A stretch of 64,000 bases of DNA from Vibrio tubiashii. Its GTDB lineage: Bacteria > Pseudomonadota > Gammaproteobacteria > Enterobacterales > Vibrionaceae. The DNA is taken from NCBI RefSeq assembly GCF_028551255.1, contig NZ_CP117030.1:1240001-1304000 (forward strand), read 5' to 3'. Below the pieces are notes generated by a model. The model did not search any database. It was not told where the DNA came from and saw only the letters and a list, made by a program, of their open reading frames with translations. Made by a program: the position numbers and the translations under genes. The stretch's first letter is position 1. Every line of letters begins with the position of its first letter. Below, in pieces: positions 47,324 through 54,781 of the stretch.

Positions 47324-47360
47324 AAAGTGGCGACACATTTTTGTGTCGCCACTTTTGTTT
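47324..47360 (+). terminator. strong intrinsic terminator of lpp
   Basis: A perfect 14-bp stem AAAGTGGCGACACA / TGTGTCGCCACTTT closes on a TTTT loop and is followed by T-rich sequence. Confidence 0.94.
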
Positions 47361-47690
47361 TTGCCTATGTAAGCATATAAGATGGAATGAAATTTAATCC
47401 AATCGAAACAAGCTTTGTTTCGCCAACGAACTTTGATCTAAATGGTTGATAACGTGGTGTGACTTAAGCACTAGAAATCAACACATGGTGGCAGATTAAA
47501 ATAGCTCTCCAACTTTAGTTGAGCGCATTTGGGCTTGTTCTCTTTGCGCTATGCTATAAAATTGTCAGTACAAGGTCATATTGGCTTATATCTCGGAGAC
47601 TCCGGACATCATTATCGCTAAATACTGTTGTGTTATGTGATCTATTCAACATTCAACGTAACACGTATTAGGTTAAATGAACCAAAAGGA

Positions 47691-47704
47691 TAAAGTATAC
47701 TTTA
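47691..47704. promoter_or_regulatory. 14-base perfect palindrome before the PhyH gene
   Basis: TAAAGTATACTTTA is a perfect palindrome that ends 28 bases before the ATG at 47733. It may be an operator; its regulator is unknown. Confidence 0.5.
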
Positions 47705-47732
47705 GCAAATCATCAACATAGAGCTATACATC

Positions 47733-48623
47733 ATGCTTGACTGTAAAAAACAAATTGTTAACAACAACCATTCCCAATATTTGACCGATTTTAAAAATAA
47801 TGGATTCTGCATTATTCCAAAAGCGATAGACCAATCCTTAGTTGACATGTGCAACTACTCCATTGACTCATTTCTAAATAAAAATAAACCACTATTGAAA
47901 CAACATAATCTTTTGCCTAACGGGATGCTTCAAAGAGCTATAAATCTACACCGTTCTATAAAACCACTTCAGAAAGTATTTTGTGAAGCCATGGACTCCG
48001 GAAGTTTAGTGTGTGACATGCACGGTCAGGCAACTCTTCACACTTCTTTATTTTTTGAGCTTGGTTCACAACAGCCTTTACATCGTGATACTCCATATTT
48101 TTACTCGGGAACGGACAACGGGTACATGGGTGTTTGGGTTGCTCTAGATGATGTTGATGAAGAAAATGGCGCATTGGTTGCTATTGAAGGCAGTCACAAA
48201 CTACCAGAAGCAGACTTAGAGAAGTTAAAGAATAAATTTTACCCAAATGAAGATGTTCCTCCATCTTGTACAGAGTTATTCAACGCCTACAATGACGAGA
48301 TATTAGCTCTTGCTACTCAAGCCGGCCTTAGAAAAGTGGTGTGTAACGTGAATAAAGGCGATATGATTATATGGAATCCAGCAACTCTGCATGGTGGCCT
48401 TCCTCACCATGATACGAATCGCACTCGGCGCTCTTTCGTAATGCATATCACGCCTAAAAATATGCCTATGATGCATATGGACTATTTTTTCCATCCTGAC
48501 AGAGAAGTACCGAAAATTAATAAAGACTACATAGAAGTTGGGGAAAGATTGGTATCTAATGGAGACCATGTTGATTTTATGCACAAAAAAACTTTTTCTG
48601 TTGAAGAGTTAAGTACTTTTTAA
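47733..48623 (+). CDS. phytanoyl-CoA dioxygenase (PhyH) family protein
   Basis: Fe(II)/2-oxoglutarate-dependent oxygenase of 296 residues. The iron triad is visible: His117 and Asp119 in PLHRDTPYF and His220 in ATLHGGLPHH, with NRTRRSF as the 2-oxoglutarate-binding arginine region. Substrate unknown; family members hydroxylate lipids, amino acids or natural products. The gene is clearly more AT-rich than its neighbours (many AAA, AAT and TTT codons), has only a weak ribosome site, and is followed by a decayed tract, all suggesting acquisition by transfer. No biosynthetic partner genes are beside it. Confidence 0.82.
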   Translation: MLDCKKQIVNNNHSQYLTDFKNNGFCIIPKAIDQSLVDMCNYSIDSFLNKNKPLLKQHNLLPNGMLQRAINLHRSIKPLQKVFCEAMDSGSLVCDMHGQATLHTSLFFELGSQQPLHRDTPYFYSGTDNGYMGVWVALDDVDEENGALVAIEGSHKLPEADLEKLKNKFYPNEDVPPSCTELFNAYNDEILALATQAGLRKVVCNVNKGDMIIWNPATLHGGLPHHDTNRTRRSFVMHITPKNMPMMHMDYFFHPDREVPKINKDYIEVGERLVSNGDHVDFMHKKTFSVEELSTF

Positions 48624-48694
48624 CTAAGTGCTTTGAGAAACAAAACTGGACTACTAGACCGACCCATCAGAAAGATTTATGTTTAACTTTCGAT

Positions 48695-48890
48695 TTAAAT
48701 ACTACCGTTACGTCCCTCCATGAATACAGGACGAACTAATTTCACAGCTTCCGAAGTGTAGACATCTGATAACTCAAAGTTAGTTTTTAAATATAGAGGA
48801 AGGTTGCTGAATATGTAGCTTTCCTTAAACTTATCTTCTCAATCTCAGCAACGTGATAGCCTATGTTAATCGACCAAAATTCCCATAGTT
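48695..48890 (-). pseudogene. decayed gene fragment
   Basis: On the minus strand two coding-like pieces in different frames run together: GYHVAEIEKISLRKATYS, then LYLKTNFELSDVYTSEAV and LVRPVFMEGRNGSI before a TAA at 48695. A frameshift separates them and no start is present. Coding character is clear by amino acid composition, but I do not recognise the family. Confidence 0.5.
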
Positions 48891-48923
48891 AATTTAATCC
48901 GCGCTTCCTATTAGTTATCCTGG

Positions 48924-49276
48924 TTACTCAAGGCTAAGCAATGGTAATACTTCTTCAGCCTTCCTAGTCACCCAAGTCATAACGGAATCATCTAGAATCA
49001 ACCATAGCATAATACGTTGATGACATTCATTGAACTATTCCTTAAGGTTAGCTGTGAGGGTGACAAGCTTAGTTTCACCTTCCAGAACAAATCCGCCATA
49101 TAAAATGGTTCATTGTTTTCTTTCCTAAAAAGGTACTTCATCTTTTTACACCGCGCTTCGCGCCATTCGTCCTAACCAGAACACTGAACCGCCACTCGGC
49201 TTAATTCGAAAGCCTGCGCGAATAAGGGTTTAACAGCGACCATTTCTGTTTGTCCATAGATAATGACACGTTTTGC
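48924..49276 (-). pseudogene. decayed gene with stops and a frameshift
   Basis: On the minus strand a run of about 117 codons can be followed from AKRVIIYGQTEMVAVKPLFA through EWREARCKKMKYLFRKENNE, then after a frame change GFVLEGETKLVTLTANLKE, a stop, and FNECHQRIMLWLILDDSVMT to a natural TAA at 48924. At least two in-frame stops and one frameshift break it. It looks like a once intact small cytoplasmic protein; the family is not known to me. Confidence 0.6.
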
Positions 49277-49599
49277 TCACGACAGTTTAATTCCCCAGAC
49301 TAAATCAAGCTGAGTTAACTCGTTATTAATGACACCAACTGAAGAGACATTTTACATAAATCTTAGATCAGTATTGGTGATTGCTTTAAAGTTGATTCCG
49401 AGTTGTTCGCAAACCATACGACAAAGCAGATTATCAATTACATTTAGCAAAGATGGCGATAGAATTTACTGACACTGGTAGTTATTGAACAATATTGGAA
49501 AAAGCGCACCTTTCTAAGCCACTGATATGGTTTGAGAAGCATTGATATTACGGAATTCACGAAAGGGCTACGCATTACACTAAGTAATTTCTTTTTCCT
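49277..49599. other. remnant sequence between pseudogene and transpeptidase
   Basis: 323 bases with no intact gene. A minus-strand stretch (VIDNLLCRMVCEQLGINFKA, near 49360-49440) looks like a further decayed coding piece, perhaps of the same or another lost gene. Confidence 0.4.
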
Positions 49600-50505
49600 T
49601 CAATTTATCGATGTCGGAGCGACGATTTCGACTGGTACACCATTTTGAGCCAATATTACAGCTCTCGCTTTCACATCCGATTGGTCGAATTCGTCTAACC
49701 ACCAGCTAAGCTCTTGTGGTACCTCTAGCGCTTTTTTTACGCCATCACTACGAGTTAACGGCTCGTGTGCTTCTAGGAACACACTACGATCTGGTTCAAG
49801 CGCTACCTTAATAGGCTCGTTAATCACGGTCACTTTTTCACCCAGCTTAACTTGAGGGAAAAGCCACTCGATATCCTTTGGCTCCATGCGAATACAACCC
49901 GAGCTTACTCGAAGGCCAATGCCGAAATCTTTGTTAGTCCCGTGAATAAGATAATCACCTGCACCATGAGCTAATCGAAGTGCGTACTCACCCAGAGGGT
50001 TTTCTGGTCCAGCAGGCACGACAGCGGGCAACTCAATCCCTTTTGCTAAATAGTCTTTACGAATCGAAGCAGGAGGAGTCCAAGTCGGATTTGGACGTTT
50101 TTGGCTGATAGAGGTTTCCATTTCAGGTGTGTCACGCCCTACTCGCCCGATCCCAACTGGGAATATATGCACTTGGTTAGACTCAGGCTCGAAATAGTAA
50201 AGTCGAAGTTCCGCTAGGTTAATCACGATCCCTTCGCGATCAACATTCGGTAAGATGATTTGAGTCGGAATCGTTAACACATAGTCCGCTTTAGGTAAAA
50301 ATGGATCGACACCTTTATTGGCAGCCATCAAAGACAAAAAGCCGACATCATATTGCTTAGCAATATTGGCGAGTGTCTCCCCTTCTTGTACCTGGTGGTA
50401 CTGAGTTCGCCCAACAATACTACTGCCTTCAACTGGTAACTCATACGTCGCAGCAAAAAGAGGTGAGCTGACACAATACAAGAATGCGAGAAACTTACGC
50501 ACCAT
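49600..50505 (-). CDS. L,D-transpeptidase with LysM domain (ErfK/YbiS/YcfS type)
   Basis: Periplasmic peptidoglycan enzyme of 301 residues. A signal peptide (ending LFAA) is followed by a LysM domain (about 35-80, HQVQEGETLANIAKQYDV) and a YkuD catalytic domain (about 95-230) with IHGTNKDFGIG and Cys204 in SSGCIRM. E. coli members with this layout attach Braun lipoprotein to peptidoglycan, and an lpp gene lies 2.3 kb away. The ATG directly follows the photolyase stop (TAAATG), so it is the last gene of the photolyase operon. Its presence in a light-repair operon is unusual. Confidence 0.9.
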   Translation of the reverse strand: MVRKFLAFLYCVSSPLFAATYELPVEGSSIVGRTQYHQVQEGETLANIAKQYDVGFLSLMAANKGVDPFLPKADYVLTIPTQIILPNVDREGIVINLAELRLYYFEPESNQVHIFPVGIGRVGRDTPEMETSISQKRPNPTWTPPASIRKDYLAKGIELPAVVPAGPENPLGEYALRLAHGAGDYLIHGTNKDFGIGLRVSSGCIRMEPKDIEWLFPQVKLGEKVTVINEPIKVALEPDRSVFLEAHEPLTRSDGVKKALEVPQELSWWLDEFDQSDVKARAVILAQNGVPVEIVAPTSIN

Positions 50506-51921
50506 TTAAACTTCCTTGGCTTCTTTATAGAGGCTTAAGGTTATCTCTCTTTCGGTCTTATGATCAACTATCGGTTCTGGATATGGCAAATCTTTAGCAT
50601 TGCCCCACTTATGGGGTTGATGGATGTACTTGTCTGGCACGCTCAACAGCTCTGGAATCCAACGCCGAATAAAAGCGCCATCTGGGTCAAAGCGCTCTCC
50701 CTGCGTCGTAGGATTAAAAATACGAAAATAGGGTTGCCCATCACAACCTGTCGATGCACACCACTGCCAACCACCATTATTGGCAGCGTAATCGCCATCA
50801 ATGAGTTTGGACATAAAATAGTGTTCACCAACACGCCAATCTACGTGAAGATCCTTAACTAGAAAGCTCGCCACTATCATTCTCAAGCGGTTATGCATCC
50901 AACCTGTTTGGTTAAGCTGGCGCATTGCAGCGTCTACAATCGGATAACCTGTTAAACCCTTCTTCCACGCATCGATAGCAGCAGTGGGATTGAGCCAGAC
51001 TAAATTGTCTCCCCATGAAGTAAAGCTCTTACCTTGCGACAATTTTGGTTCAAAGTAAGCTAAATGCTGATAAAACTCACGCCAAATCAATTCACTTTGC
51101 CAAACCTCACGCCCTCCACTTAAAGGAAGGGATTGCTGGTACATGACACGTGCCATGCATTGTCTGACCGAGAGTGCTCCAATAGCTAAATAAGGTGAAA
51201 GAGTGCTTGTGCCATCAATCGCAGGAAAATCACGATGGGAGTGATAACTAGTAACCTTGTCACTATCGAATTTTCTTAACGCTTGGATTATCTGTTCAGT
51301 CTCTACAGCGTATCTTTCACTCGATTCTCTTGGGTAGTCAAAATCACACTGACTCGAAAACTCTGCCACACCATTTGATGTCAGCTTACCTTTTCTCTGT
51401 AGGGGAGTTATCTTTGTGACAGCGACTGGTTGACGATACATCGCTGCCAAGTAGGCGCGTTTAAACGGTGTAAATACCTTAAAGTAATCACCTTGCTTGT
51501 TAACCACGCTACCGGGCTTGAGAATGCATTTATCATCAAAGCTTTTGCACTCTATACCCTCAGTTGCGAGAAGCTCGGACAGTAACTCGTCTCTGCAGCG
51601 TTCATTGAGTTCATACTCTTTGTTGAGATAAACGCCGCTCGCACCTTCTTTCACGGCAACTTCAGCTACCAATCTCGCGGCATCTTTAAAAGATTCAGTT
51701 TGAGCATAATAGAGGGAGATGTTTTTCTTACTCAGATCGCTTTGCAGTGCCAACAGTCGGCGATAGATTAAGTCGGCTTGAATGGGAGCAAGGGCGTGCT
51801 CCTGCCAGGTTTGTGGTGTTGCAATATAGAGAGCAACCACAGGCTCTCCGCTCGAACACGCGCAGTTCAAAGCGGTATTGTCTTCGACTCGTAAATCTCG
51901 GCGCAACCAGACTAGCTTCAT
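50506..51921 (-). CDS. phrB: deoxyribodipyrimidine photolyase (class I CPD)
   Basis: Light-driven repair enzyme that splits cyclobutane pyrimidine dimers, 471 residues. The N-terminal antenna-binding fold starts with LVWLRRDLRVEDNTAL. The FAD domain shows SPYLAIGALS, ELIWREFYQH, PIVDAAMRQLNQTGWMHNRLRM and the conserved WQWCASTGCDGQPYFRIFNP. These include the tryptophans used for flavin photoreduction. It follows the MerR-type regulator after nine bases, within a four-gene operon, and is likely induced by light or singlet oxygen as in other vibrios. Confidence 0.94.
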   Translation of the reverse strand: MKLVWLRRDLRVEDNTALNCACSSGEPVVALYIATPQTWQEHALAPIQADLIYRRLLALQSDLSKKNISLYYAQTESFKDAARLVAEVAVKEGASGVYLNKEYELNERCRDELLSELLATEGIECKSFDDKCILKPGSVVNKQGDYFKVFTPFKRAYLAAMYRQPVAVTKITPLQRKGKLTSNGVAEFSSQCDFDYPRESSERYAVETEQIIQALRKFDSDKVTSYHSHRDFPAIDGTSTLSPYLAIGALSVRQCMARVMYQQSLPLSGGREVWQSELIWREFYQHLAYFEPKLSQGKSFTSWGDNLVWLNPTAAIDAWKKGLTGYPIVDAAMRQLNQTGWMHNRLRMIVASFLVKDLHVDWRVGEHYFMSKLIDGDYAANNGGWQWCASTGCDGQPYFRIFNPTTQGERFDPDGAFIRRWIPELLSVPDKYIHQPHKWGNAKDLPYPEPIVDHKTEREITLSLYKEAKEV

Positions 51922-51930
51922 TTTAAGGCC

Positions 51931-52716
51931 TTAGGTTTCAATTAAGTCTGAAAGTAAAACCTCTCCAGGGAAGGATGATTTTATCTTTTCAACAGTGGCA
52001 GTTTGCCCTGCGGTAAGAGGTCGCGCGCTGTAAATGGAAATGGCAGCGTACGCACTCAGTCCTTCATGCTCAACCAGACCCGACAAGTCTTCAACCCCAT
52101 CTATAATCACTAAGCTCTTACCCGACTCAGATAAATGTAGCGCCCAAAGGCGCGCATGGATGTTAACGCTATCGTAATTAATAAACAGGCATTTGCCAGA
52201 TTTGGCAGCTTTGTTCTCTGACTCAATAATCGCATTAAGCCGAGCGACGAAGATAGACTCCATTAAGCCTTTTTGTAGCGCTCGCAGACCAATTTTGACC
52301 ACAGATAATGCTTTCTCTGCTGGCTTAACAAACTGCTTTTGCACAACATCCAGTGGGTATTCTTTAAACACCGTAGCGACTATTGAATCCGCTTTCCCTT
52401 TGTTCAGCTCAGATAACGCTTGTAAGAAAGCGCTCACTTCGTCCAATTGTTCACTCGCAAGGTACTCTTCACCTTTATTGGGCTCATTGGACTCAAGTAC
52501 ATCTTTCACTTTACCAATCGGAACCCCTTTGCTGAGCCACCCTTGGATCTCTCCGATTAAGGCGATGTGTTCGTCGGTATACAAGCGATGGCCTTTTTCA
52601 GTCCTTTGAGGTTGCACTAAACTATAACGTCTCTGCCATGCGCGTAAGGTTACCGGTTTTACCCCGGTAATCTCAGAAATCTCACGAATCGCGTACAATT
52701 TTTTCTCATAACCCAT
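51931..52716 (-). CDS. MerR-family regulator of the photolyase operon
   Basis: Regulator of 261 residues with an N-terminal MerR winged helix (YAIREISEITGVKPVTLRAWQRRY..VQPQRTEKGHRLYTDEHI) and a long C-terminal domain of about 170 residues that resembles the helical and Rossmann parts of MlrA/BluR/LitR proteins. I do not see the canonical cobalamin motif (ExxH) or a clear B12 site, so it may have lost cofactor binding or sense in another way. It overlaps the end of the upstream gene by 11 bases and precedes phrB. TGTACA palindromes before the operon are candidate targets, giving autoregulation. Confidence 0.85.
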   Translation of the reverse strand: MGYEKKLYAIREISEITGVKPVTLRAWQRRYSLVQPQRTEKGHRLYTDEHIALIGEIQGWLSKGVPIGKVKDVLESNEPNKGEEYLASEQLDEVSAFLQALSELNKGKADSIVATVFKEYPLDVVQKQFVKPAEKALSVVKIGLRALQKGLMESIFVARLNAIIESENKAAKSGKCLFINYDSVNIHARLWALHLSESGKSLVIIDGVEDLSGLVEHEGLSAYAAISIYSARPLTAGQTATVEKIKSSFPGEVLLSDLIET

Positions 52717-53659
52717 ATCTTAAACGTAACTCCTGTGGGTGAGGTTGCAGAAAAGCTTGGTCTTCCAGATAACTGTCTGGATGGGCGGCTAAATAGTGCT
52801 TAATTAATGTTAATGGCGCAAGCAAAGGTAACAGCCCAACTCGATAATCCTCTATTACTTGCACCAGCTCTTTCTTCTGAGAGCGACTTAGATCTCGTTT
52901 AAAGTAACCTTGTAAATGCATCAGCACGTTAGTATTGTTTTTTCTACTCGCTCTATGAGTCATCGCCGCCATCAAACCTTGTCGATACAGTTTATAGAAC
53001 TCTTCGATGTCGTAATCTTTGACATTCGCAACCAGTTTACCCAGTTCTTTGTAAGAGGTTGGATGATGTGCCATTAAGGTCAATTTATAGCGTGAGTGAA
53101 ACGCAACGATTTTCCCACGCGTCGGCTCATCACCGATAGAATCGTAAAAATCTTTAAGTGTATAAATGCGAGTAATGAAGTTCTCTTTCAAAACCGGATC
53201 GTTAAGCCGACCATCTTCTTCAACGGGCAACCAAGGCATGGCTTTCATCAATTCATTGGTGTACAAACCGACCCCAACATTCTCCGCGCTGTTCTTTTTG
53301 TAGACTTTGACTCGCTCCATCCCACACGTTGGCGATTTAGCACAGACGATATAACCACATAGCTGTTCGCGCTCAAGCTCTACTACTTTGCTCTTTGAGT
53401 AATCAACGACAGCCTGCGTATGCTCTTTGGTTGGATCTTTAGTTTCCACCAAGGCAATTCTATCTTCATTAGACATCAATCGTATGGTTGGCCTTGGTAC
53501 AGGCATTCCAGAGCCCACCTCAGGGCACACAGGAACAAACTCAAAGTAAGGCGTCAGCTCCTTAGTGACAAATTTGCTAATCTTATGCCCCGAGTCAAAT
53601 CGAACACGCTCACCTAAAACACAAGAACTGATACCAATTTTTATCTGCTGCTGATTCAT
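52706..53659 (-). CDS. TudS-like (DUF523) plus DUF1722 fusion protein, YbgA type
   Basis: Two-domain protein of 317 residues. The N-terminal DUF523 half (about 1-155) corresponds to the thiouracil desulfidase TudS, an enzyme with an oxygen-sensitive iron-sulfur cluster; the cysteines Cys13, Cys45 and the group Cys101/Cys106/Cys112 (in CGYIVCAKSPTC) can hold the cluster. The C-terminal DUF1722 half (about 185-305) is the YbgA domain, of unknown role. In many bacteria this fusion is next to photolyase, as here. It is the first gene of the operon, preceded by AGGAG and TGTACA-type operators. Confidence 0.88.
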   Translation of the reverse strand: MNQQQIKIGISSCVLGERVRFDSGHKISKFVTKELTPYFEFVPVCPEVGSGMPVPRPTIRLMSNEDRIALVETKDPTKEHTQAVVDYSKSKVVELEREQLCGYIVCAKSPTCGMERVKVYKKNSAENVGVGLYTNELMKAMPWLPVEEDGRLNDPVLKENFITRIYTLKDFYDSIGDEPTRGKIVAFHSRYKLTLMAHHPTSYKELGKLVANVKDYDIEEFYKLYRQGLMAAMTHRASRKNNTNVLMHLQGYFKRDLSRSQKKELVQVIEDYRVGLLPLLAPLTLIKHYLAAHPDSYLEDQAFLQPHPQELRLRYGL

Positions 53660-54010
53660 GATGAACTCCTTTGCCTAGCCATGCTGTACAAAAACATTTC
53701 CTGTATAAGTTTTAGCACAATATTTATATCCTGTACAAAAAAATGTTTTGTACAATTCATAAATAAGCTACGTGAGTAACGGCTTTTTAGTTCACTGAAT
53801 GAAGCAAACGTTTTTACAAATCGATTGCCCATCCACTTTCAACAGATTTAGTTATCAATAGACAATAAAAGCATCAAACACCCCCCTTTTGTGACATACT
53901 TCTCATGGAGCAATCTCAGATATAGCTAGTATTGCCTCAACAGATTTTTCAAAATCAACATAATTAGTAATCAGCAGTTCGAATTACTAATAATTTTTGG
54001 AGTAATAACT
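53660..54010. promoter_or_regulatory. divergent promoter region, photolyase operon and deoD
   Basis: 351 bases. Three TGTACA/TGTATA elements lie on the operon side: TGTACA at 53685, TGTATA at 53702, and a perfect palindrome TGTACAAAA-AAATG-TTTTGTACA at 53732-53754. On the minus strand a TTGTAC with TAAAAC 18 bases later forms a possible promoter that this operator overlaps. On the deoD side TGTGACATACTTCTCA (53890-53905) matches the CRP consensus in 8 of 10 positions. Confidence 0.75.
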
Positions 54011-54721
54011 ATGGCAACCCCACACATTAATGCACAACCAGGTGATTTCGCTGAAACAGTACTGATGCCAGGCGACCCACTACGCGCTAAATACATCGCG
54101 GAAACTTTCCTCGATGACGTGAAGCAAGTATGTGACGTTCGCAACATGTTCGGCTACACAGGTACTTACAAAGGTAAGAAAGTGTCTGTAATGGGCCACG
54201 GTATGGGTATTCCTTCATGCTGCATCTATGTTCACGAACTAATCGCTGAATATGGTGTAAAAAATGTGATTCGTGTAGGTAGCTGTGGTGCAGTACGCGA
54301 CGACGTTAAACTGATGGACGTTGTTATCGGTATGGGTGCGTCAACTGACTCTAAAGTAAACCGCATTCGCTTTAACGATCACGACTTCGCAGCGATTGCT
54401 GACTTCGGTCTTCTAGAAGAAGCTGTTAACCAAGCTCGCGCTCAAGAAGTACCAGTAAAAGTGGGCAATGTATTCTCTGCAGACCTTTTCTACACGCCTG
54501 AAGCAGACATCTTTGAGAAGATGGAAAAACTAGGCATCCTAGGTGTAGACATGGAAGCAGCAGGTATCTACGGCGTAGCAGCTGACCTTGGTGCAAAAGC
54601 GCTAACTATCCTAACAGTATCTGACCACATCATCCGTGGTGAGAAACTAAGCTCTGAAGAGCGTCAAAAGTCATTCAATGACATGATGAAAGTGGCACTA
54701 GAAACTGCAATTAACATCTAA
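54011..54721 (+). CDS. deoD: purine-nucleoside phosphorylase DeoD
   Basis: Hexameric-type phosphorylase of 236 residues that splits purine (deoxy)nucleosides with phosphate. The family's [44 protein letters not shown] and VSDHIIRGE motifs are all present. In many vibrios a second deoD copy lies on the main chromosome in the deo operon; this one stands alone. Upstream is a CRP-like site, consistent with catabolic control. A 9-bp hairpin without a T-run follows. Confidence 0.94.
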   Translation: MATPHINAQPGDFAETVLMPGDPLRAKYIAETFLDDVKQVCDVRNMFGYTGTYKGKKVSVMGHGMGIPSCCIYVHELIAEYGVKNVIRVGSCGAVRDDVKLMDVVIGMGASTDSKVNRIRFNDHDFAAIADFGLLEEAVNQARAQEVPVKVGNVFSADLFYTPEADIFEKMEKLGILGVDMEAAGIYGVAADLGAKALTILTVSDHIIRGEKLSSEERQKSFNDMMKVALETAINI

Positions 54722-54734
54722 TTCCAATCTTTTC

Positions 54735-54757
54735 GCCACCAAACTCAGTTTGGTGGC
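54735..54757 (+). promoter_or_regulatory. hairpin between deoD and the zinc-ribbon gene
   Basis: GCCACCAAA and TTTGGTGGC form a perfect 9-bp stem with a CTCAG loop 25 bases before the next start. No T-run follows, so it may attenuate or process the mRNA rather than terminate it. Confidence 0.6.
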
Positions 54758-54781
54758 CCGAATAATCCCGAGGGGGAGATA

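Larger units (their letters stand above)
47256..47732. other. intergenic region between lpp and the PhyH gene
   Basis: 477 bases. The first 100 hold the lpp terminator. The rest is AT-rich with no gene. A CGAAACAA / TTGTTTCG inverted repeat lies near 47404, and a 14-base perfect palindrome lies 29 bases before the PhyH start. Confidence 0.55.
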
